Assembly: GCA_031430035.1 (NCBI GenBank)
Contig: JANPAS010000171.1
Coordinates: 1-9,252 of the forward strand
DNA from: JASGCK01 sp031430035
GTDB taxonomy: Bacteria; Pseudomonadota; Gammaproteobacteria; Burkholderiales; Burkholderiaceae_C
DNA length: 9,252 nucleotides
Direction: 5' to 3'
Part shown: in pieces, positions 6,447 through 9,252 of the stretch
Layout of the letters: every line of letters starts with the position of its first letter
Position numbering within the stretch: position 1 is the stretch's first letter
Translations under genes and position numbers: made by a program
Notes under the pieces: generated by a model
What the model saw: the letters and a program-made list of their open reading frames with translations, nothing else
The model's database searches: none
What the model was told of the DNA's origin: nothing

Positions 6447-6878
6447 AAACGATTTTACAGAATCGATGTAAGGCATAGTCTCGGGATCTTTGCTTGAGCC
6501 AAAACGTGCGATTACGGTCTCGTAAGTGGCAATTGCCTCATCGTTTCGACTCAAAGCATTGAGGCGGTAGGCCTTATTCATCAAGGCTTTGACTACGTAG
6601 AGGGCGAAATGTGAGTCCGTTTGATTGTCAAACTTTGCAATTAATGCATCGTATGCCAGCATGGATTCTTCGTTTCGATTTAACGCTGCCAAGCATGAAC
6701 CTGTATTGAACATGGCGGTAGCCAGTACTTTGAGAAAAGGCTCAGTTCGTCTTTTACCAAACGATTCGATGATTTGTGCATAGACGGCTAGGGACTCCTC
6801 GCGCTGACCTTGCTGGCTCAGTGCAATGCCATGCATGCAAAGGTCTTGGGCTGTTTTAAGGGGATCTTGTTGTTTCAT
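6393..6878 (-). CDS. Tetratricopeptide-repeat protein
   Basis: This is a 161-residue protein made largely of three TPR-like units at residues 9-41, 50-83 and 94-127. Their equivalent positions are spaced exactly 43 residues apart: Y33/Y76/Y119 and F40/F83/F126, with the shared pattern N/Q-R-x-E-E/A-x-x-A/x-Y. The helical hairpins follow the A-Y-x-x-x-I-x-x-F scheme seen in TPR proteins of this longer-period type. No signal peptide or membrane segment is visible. TPRs mediate protein-protein contacts; the partner is unknown. The start codon overlaps the mocA stop (ATGA, 6875-6878), so it is the second gene of a mocA-led operon. The 3' end overlaps the oxidoreductase gene by 54 bp on the opposite strand. 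GC is about 45% over 6541-6720 (81 of 180 bases), lower than its neighbours, which hints at a different origin. Confidence 0.85.
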   Translation of the reverse strand: MKQQDPLKTAQDLCMHGIALSQQGQREESLAVYAQIIESFGKRRTEPFLKVLATAMFNTGSCLAALNRNEESMLAYDALIAKFDNQTDSHFALYVVKALMNKAYRLNALSRNDEAIATYETVIARFGSSKDPETMPYIDSVKSFLTERQAVLDAREQTARA

Positions 6879-7444
6879 GATTTGTGTCTATATGCGAACT
6901 GCTGTGCAAGAGACAGCGCTTCTGGCGTGTCGACATCCAAAATGCAGCCAACGTCTTCTAGTGGAACGAAGTGTAGATCGTATAGATGGGTGATGTGTTT
7001 TGCGCCCTGATCGCCTTGCAGTTTCAATAAATCAGGTAGGCATATGTTGGAGAATCCAACGGGATGACCGCGTTGACCTTGTACCGTGGGCACGACCACA
7101 TCATGTTTTTCTAGGGCAGATGCTAATTGGCGCAGGGATTCGGGTTGTATGAGAGGAAGGTCGGCGGGCAAAATCAACCAACCTTGTGCGTTTTGAGTCG
7201 CCGCTACACCCGTCGCGATGCTGCTTCCCATGCCCTGGATGGGTAGGTGTTGCGTGTGCGCTGGTTCAACCATATGCCATGCTAAACCACTGGTTTTTAC
7301 TGCGTGGAGCACGTGTGCGAGCACCGTATAAGTCCCCCGTTCGGTGGTGAAGGGCGACTGCAGCTTGCCTTGCGCACCGCCCGCTGCACGAAATCTAGCG
7401 CCGTTTCCTGCGGCTAGAACAATGACGGTGATCTCCTGCGTCAT
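6875..7444 (-). CDS. mocA: Molybdenum cofactor cytidylyltransferase, MocA-like nucleotidyltransferase
   Basis: The 189-residue protein has the MobA/MocA nucleotidyltransferase motifs in order: LAAGNGARF (10-18) followed by K27, GMGSSIATGV (71-80), LPADLPL (92-98, the acidic metal-binding block), QGQRGHPVGF (122-131), GDQGAKH (144-150) and LDVDTPEAL (169-177). The RGHPVGF and GMGSS blocks favour MocA over MobA. MocA joins CMP from CTP to Mo-molybdopterin, giving the cytosine dinucleotide cofactor of bacterial xanthine-oxidase-family enzymes. A subunit pair of exactly that family is encoded divergently 198 bp away, which supports the call. I start at 7444, directly before EITVIVLAAG; the frame stays open to an ATG at 7612, but the extra 56 residues match nothing and cover the intergenic region. 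A GTG at 7459 is a possible start five codons earlier. No strong Shine-Dalgarno is seen for either. Confidence 0.87.
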   Translation of the reverse strand: MTQEITVIVLAAGNGARFRAAGGAQGKLQSPFTTERGTYTVLAHVLHAVKTSGLAWHMVEPAHTQHLPIQGMGSSIATGVAATQNAQGWLILPADLPLIQPESLRQLASALEKHDVVVPTVQGQRGHPVGFSNICLPDLLKLQGDQGAKHITHLYDLHFVPLEDVGCILDVDTPEALSLAQQFAYRHKS

Positions 7445-7507
7445 GATTGCTTTAGTCACGCGGGATCCAGCCAAGAAGAGGGAAAGGTAGCCATTGTCAT
7501 GCGGCAA

Positions 7508-7537
7508 ATTATGCGCAACCATTTGTCTCATTTTCAG
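7508..7537 (-). promoter_or_regulatory. Putative mocA-TPR operon promoter
   Basis: Read on the minus strand, CTGAAA (7537-7532, 4/6 to TTGACA), an 18-bp spacer and CATAAT (7513-7508, 5/6 to TATAAT) lie about 60 bases upstream of the mocA ATG. The -35 falls inside an inverted repeat (7528-7547). Judged by eye from hexamer similarity only. Confidence 0.35.
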
Positions 7538-7547
7538 AATGAAATGA
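7528..7547. repeat. Short inverted repeat in the divergent mocA / molybdoenzyme spacer (possible operator)
   Basis: TCATTT (7528-7533) and AAATGA (7542-7547) are inverted with 8 bases between them. Nested inside, in a slightly shifted register, TTTCA-GAA-TGAAA (7532-7544) is a second perfect inverted repeat. It covers the putative mocA -35, a position where a repressor could act on one or both divergent operons. No regulator gene is in the window, and short repeats of this kind also occur by chance. Confidence 0.3.
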
Positions 7548-7588
7548 CATAAACCAAGCAAACGAGGGTAAATCCTAGTCTGATGCAC

Positions 7589-7617
7589 TTGCACGGAAGG
7601 ATTGCAGGGCATACACT
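7589..7617 (+). promoter_or_regulatory. Putative promoter of the molybdoenzyme operon
   Basis: TTGCAC (7589-7594, 3/6 to TTGACA), a 17-bp spacer and TACACT (7612-7617, 4/6 to TATAAT) lie upstream of the [2Fe-2S] subunit gene, giving a leader of about 20 bases with the AAGGAG site. The match is modest; an activator-dependent promoter would be compatible with it. Confidence 0.25.
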
Positions 7618-7630
7618 AAATTTTTACATT

Positions 7631-7636
7631 AAGGAG
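7631..7636 (+). promoter_or_regulatory. Ribosome binding site of the [2Fe-2S] subunit gene
   Basis: A perfect AAGGAG six bases before the ATG at 7643. It decides the start: the frame is open further upstream to an ATG at 7583, but that codon has no such site and the added 20 residues precede the family N-terminus. Confidence 0.85.
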
Positions 7637-7642
7637 CATCCC

Positions 7643-8107
7643 ATGAGCGTTCAATTTCAGGTTAATGGTAAGCTGATGACGGCTGCATCAGAAGGCAGCA
7701 CGCCTTTGCTGTGGGTGCTTCGAGATGAGCTAGGTATGACGGGCACCAAGTTTGGTTGCGGTGCAGCGCTGTGCGGTGCTTGCACCGTGCATCTGGATGG
7801 TGCCCCCGTGCGGTCTTGCCAAACGCCTGTGGCTAGTGTGGCGGGTAGGAAAATATCCACGATTGAAGGCCTCTCCAAAAAGAACGACCACCCGCTACAA
7901 AAGGCATGGATCGCGCACGATGTGCCGCAGTGCGGCTATTGCCAATCGGGGCAATTGATGAGCGCAGCAGCGCTGTTGGCTAAAAACAAAAATCCAAGTG
8001 ATGCGGATATTGATAACGCCATGAGCGGCAACATTTGCCGCTGCGGCACGTATCCACGTATTAAGGCTGCGATCAAAGATGCGGCTGCTTCCATGCGCAA
8101 AGCTTAA
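7643..8107 (+). CDS. (2Fe-2S)-binding subunit of a xanthine-oxidase-family molybdoenzyme (IorA / PaoA-like)
   Basis: The 154-residue protein carries two [2Fe-2S] clusters. The plant-ferredoxin-type cluster is held by C39, C44, C47 and C59 (FGCGAALCGACTVHLDG), and the second by C97, C100, C132 and C134 (QCGYCQSGQ and GNICRCGTYPRI). Length and cysteine layout are typical of the small subunit of isoquinoline 1-oxidoreductase and related aldehyde oxidoreductases, where it passes electrons from the molybdenum centre to an acceptor. It has no signal peptide of its own; since the large subunit has a Tat signal, it would be exported folded as a passenger. The large-subunit gene follows after 11 bp. 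The substrate cannot be read from the sequence. Confidence 0.95.
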   Translation: MSVQFQVNGKLMTAASEGSTPLLWVLRDELGMTGTKFGCGAALCGACTVHLDGAPVRSCQTPVASVAGRKISTIEGLSKKNDHPLQKAWIAHDVPQCGYCQSGQLMSAAALLAKNKNPSDADIDNAMSGNICRCGTYPRIKAAIKDAAASMRKA

Positions 8108-8111
8108 GGAG
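8106..8111 (+). promoter_or_regulatory. Ribosome binding site of the molybdopterin-binding subunit gene
   Basis: AAGGAG overlaps the stop codon of the [2Fe-2S] subunit gene (TAA, 8105-8107) and lies seven bases before the ATG at 8119, fixing the start directly upstream of the Tat signal. Confidence 0.85.
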
Positions 8112-8118
8112 AACGAAC

Positions 8119-9252
8119 ATGACAACACTCAATACAGTTGGAACTTCACGTCGCGGATTTCTCAAAGCCTCAGGAGCAGCATCCACATTGGCCTCCAGCG
8201 GTTTTATGCTTGGCGTTGCCCTGCCAGAGCGGGCTGCAGCTGCAGCCATGATTCATACGCCCAATGCTTGGGTGCACATTGCAGACGACAACACGATTAC
8301 GCTCCTTTCAGCTCGCTCTGAGATGGGGCAGGGGGTCTACACCTCGATGCCGATGCTGATTGCCGAAGAGCTGAATGTGGATATCAAGCAAATTAAGGTC
8401 GCGATTGCACCGCCAGGTGCTGCGTATACGAATGCACTGCTCGGTGCGCAAATTACGGGCGGCTCAACCTCTGTACGTGATGGCTGGGAGAAGCTTCGCA
8501 TTGCAGGTGCTCAGGTGCGCGAGATGCTGCGCTCGGCAGCGGCTGCGCGCTGGGATGTGGATTTGGAAAAAGTCAAAGCCGATAAAGGCATGTTGACAGC
8601 GCCTGGAGGCAAAAAAGCAACTTACGGCGAAATGGCCGAAGCGGCTTCGCGCCAGACGGTGCCCGATAAGCCAATGATTAAAGATCCTAAAGATTTCAAA
8701 ATTGTGGGCAAGTCAACAAAACGCTTGGATTCTCCAGCCAAAACAAATGGCACGGCAGAGTTCGGCATCGATGTGAAATTGCCTGGAATGGTCTACGCCA
8801 GTCTTGAGCAATGTCCCGTGATTGGCGGCAAAGTTAAAAGCTTTGATGGCGCAGCGGCGAAAGCTATGCCCGGTGTCATCGACGTGGTGCAAATCAACGA
8901 TGGTGTCGCGGTGGTGGCCAATAGCTATTGGCAAGCAGCGCAGGCACGCAAAGTGCTCAAGGTCGAGTGGGATGAGGGCGCAGTTGCCGCATTCAGCGAT
9001 AAATCCATGATGGCTGCTACGCGCAAAGCCCTTGCTGAGGGCAAAGTGTTGCCAATTGGTAAGCCAGTGGGTGATGTGGCAAAAGCTTTGGCGGGTGCAG
9101 CTAAGGTTGTGAAGGCTGAGTACTACACACCGATGGAGGCGCATGCGGCGCTTGAGCCGATGAACTTTACGGCTGATTTTAAAAATGGCAAATGTTTACT
9201 GATAGGCGGGACGCAGTTTCAGCAAGGCGCTGTGGGCGCAACCGCCGCAGTA
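8119..9252 (+). CDS. Molybdopterin-binding subunit of a xanthine-oxidase-family enzyme (IorB-like), Tat-exported, partial
   Basis: The frame is open for 378 codons to the right edge. A canonical twin-arginine signal, SRRGFLKASGAAS (10-22), is followed by a hydrophobic stretch and an Ala-rich cleavage region near residues 36-44, so the folded, cofactor-loaded enzyme should be sent to the periplasm. Downstream, SARSEMGQGVYTSMPMLIAEEL (64-85; first half SARSEMGQG), GGSTSVRDGWEKLR (114-127), the KTNGTAEFGIDVKLPG block (208-223) and ALEPMN (344-349) are typical of the IorB group of molybdenum hydroxylases. Family members are about 700-770 residues, so roughly half is visible; the C-terminal catalytic Glu region lies outside the window. 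It pairs with the [2Fe-2S] subunit just upstream, and with MocA, which supplies the cytosine dinucleotide cofactor. Substrate is unknown; N-heterocycles or aldehydes are usual for the group. Confidence 0.93.
   Translation, partial: MTTLNTVGTSRRGFLKASGAASTLASSGFMLGVALPERAAAAAMIHTPNAWVHIADDNTITLLSARSEMGQGVYTSMPMLIAEELNVDIKQIKVAIAPPGAAYTNALLGAQITGGSTSVRDGWEKLRIAGAQVREMLRSAAAARWDVDLEKVKADKGMLTAPGGKKATYGEMAEAASRQTVPDKPMIKDPKDFKIVGKSTKRLDSPAKTNGTAEFGIDVKLPGMVYASLEQCPVIGGKVKSFDGAAAKAMPGVIDVVQINDGVAVVANSYWQAAQARKVLKVEWDEGAVAAFSDKSMMAATRKALAEGKVLPIGKPVGDVAKALAGAAKVVKAEYYTPMEAHAALEPMNFTADFKNGKCLLIGGTQFQQGAVGATAAV

Noticed and set aside
7445..7612. N-terminal extension of mocA to an upstream ATG at 7612
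   Set aside because: The 56 extra residues precede the family's N-terminal strand, resemble nothing, and would fill the whole divergent promoter region.
8713..9144. A 143-codon minus-strand open frame inside the molybdopterin-subunit gene
   Set aside because: It is antisense to a continuous IorB-like coding frame and is Cys/His-rich with no motifs.
1..9252. CRISPR array, tRNA/rRNA genes, insertion sequences or integration sites
   Set aside because: No regularly spaced repeats, cloverleaf-like sequences, transposase or integrase fragments, or terminal inverted repeats were seen on reading through the window.

Overview
The window looks like ordinary chromosomal DNA from a proteobacterium, most likely a betaproteobacterium of the Burkholderiales. 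That placement is inferred from protein character and from the hrpA / argA / yggX neighbourhood, which I recall from Ralstonia- and Cupriavidus-like genomes; no search was run. Base composition is mixed: hand counts give about 58% GC in one argA line, 37% in the 3' half of the alarmone-synthetase-like gene and 45% in the TPR gene. There are no rRNA or tRNA genes, insertion sequences or CRISPR arrays that I can see.

Layout. Positions 1-2781 (minus) carry the first 927 codons of a DEAH-box helicase, HrpA, which runs off the left edge. Only 24 bp separate it from a divergent plus-strand chain: a stand-alone RelA/SpoT-type nucleotidyltransferase (2806-3534), an unrecognised 83-residue protein (3531-3782), argA (3779-5116), yggX (5141-5413) and a free-standing MnmC C-terminal-type FAD oxidoreductase (5394-6446). 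Three of the four junctions in this chain are overlaps, two of them ATGA. The oxidoreductase collides tail to tail with a minus-strand pair, mocA (6875-7444) followed by a TPR protein (6393-6878), which also share an ATGA. A 198-bp divergent spacer (7445-7642) then separates mocA from a plus-strand molybdoenzyme operon: a [2Fe-2S] subunit (7643-8107) and a Tat-exported molybdopterin-binding subunit (8119 to the right edge, partial).

How the genes fit together. The right side is a coherent molybdenum-hydroxylase locus: MocA would convert Mo-molybdopterin to the cytosine dinucleotide form, the cofactor used by bacterial xanthine-oxidase-family enzymes of the IorAB type encoded next to it. The middle is housekeeping: arginine biosynthesis, iron / Fe-S protection and tRNA wobble-uridine modification. 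The accessory element is the two-gene module between hrpA and argA: an AT-rich single-domain (p)ppGpp-synthetase-like protein translationally coupled to a small unknown protein. It has the architecture of a toxic small alarmone synthetase (toxSAS) and antitoxin pair, and its junction holds an in-phase A AAA AAA stretch that could also allow a -1 frameshift fusion. This is the part most worth following up.
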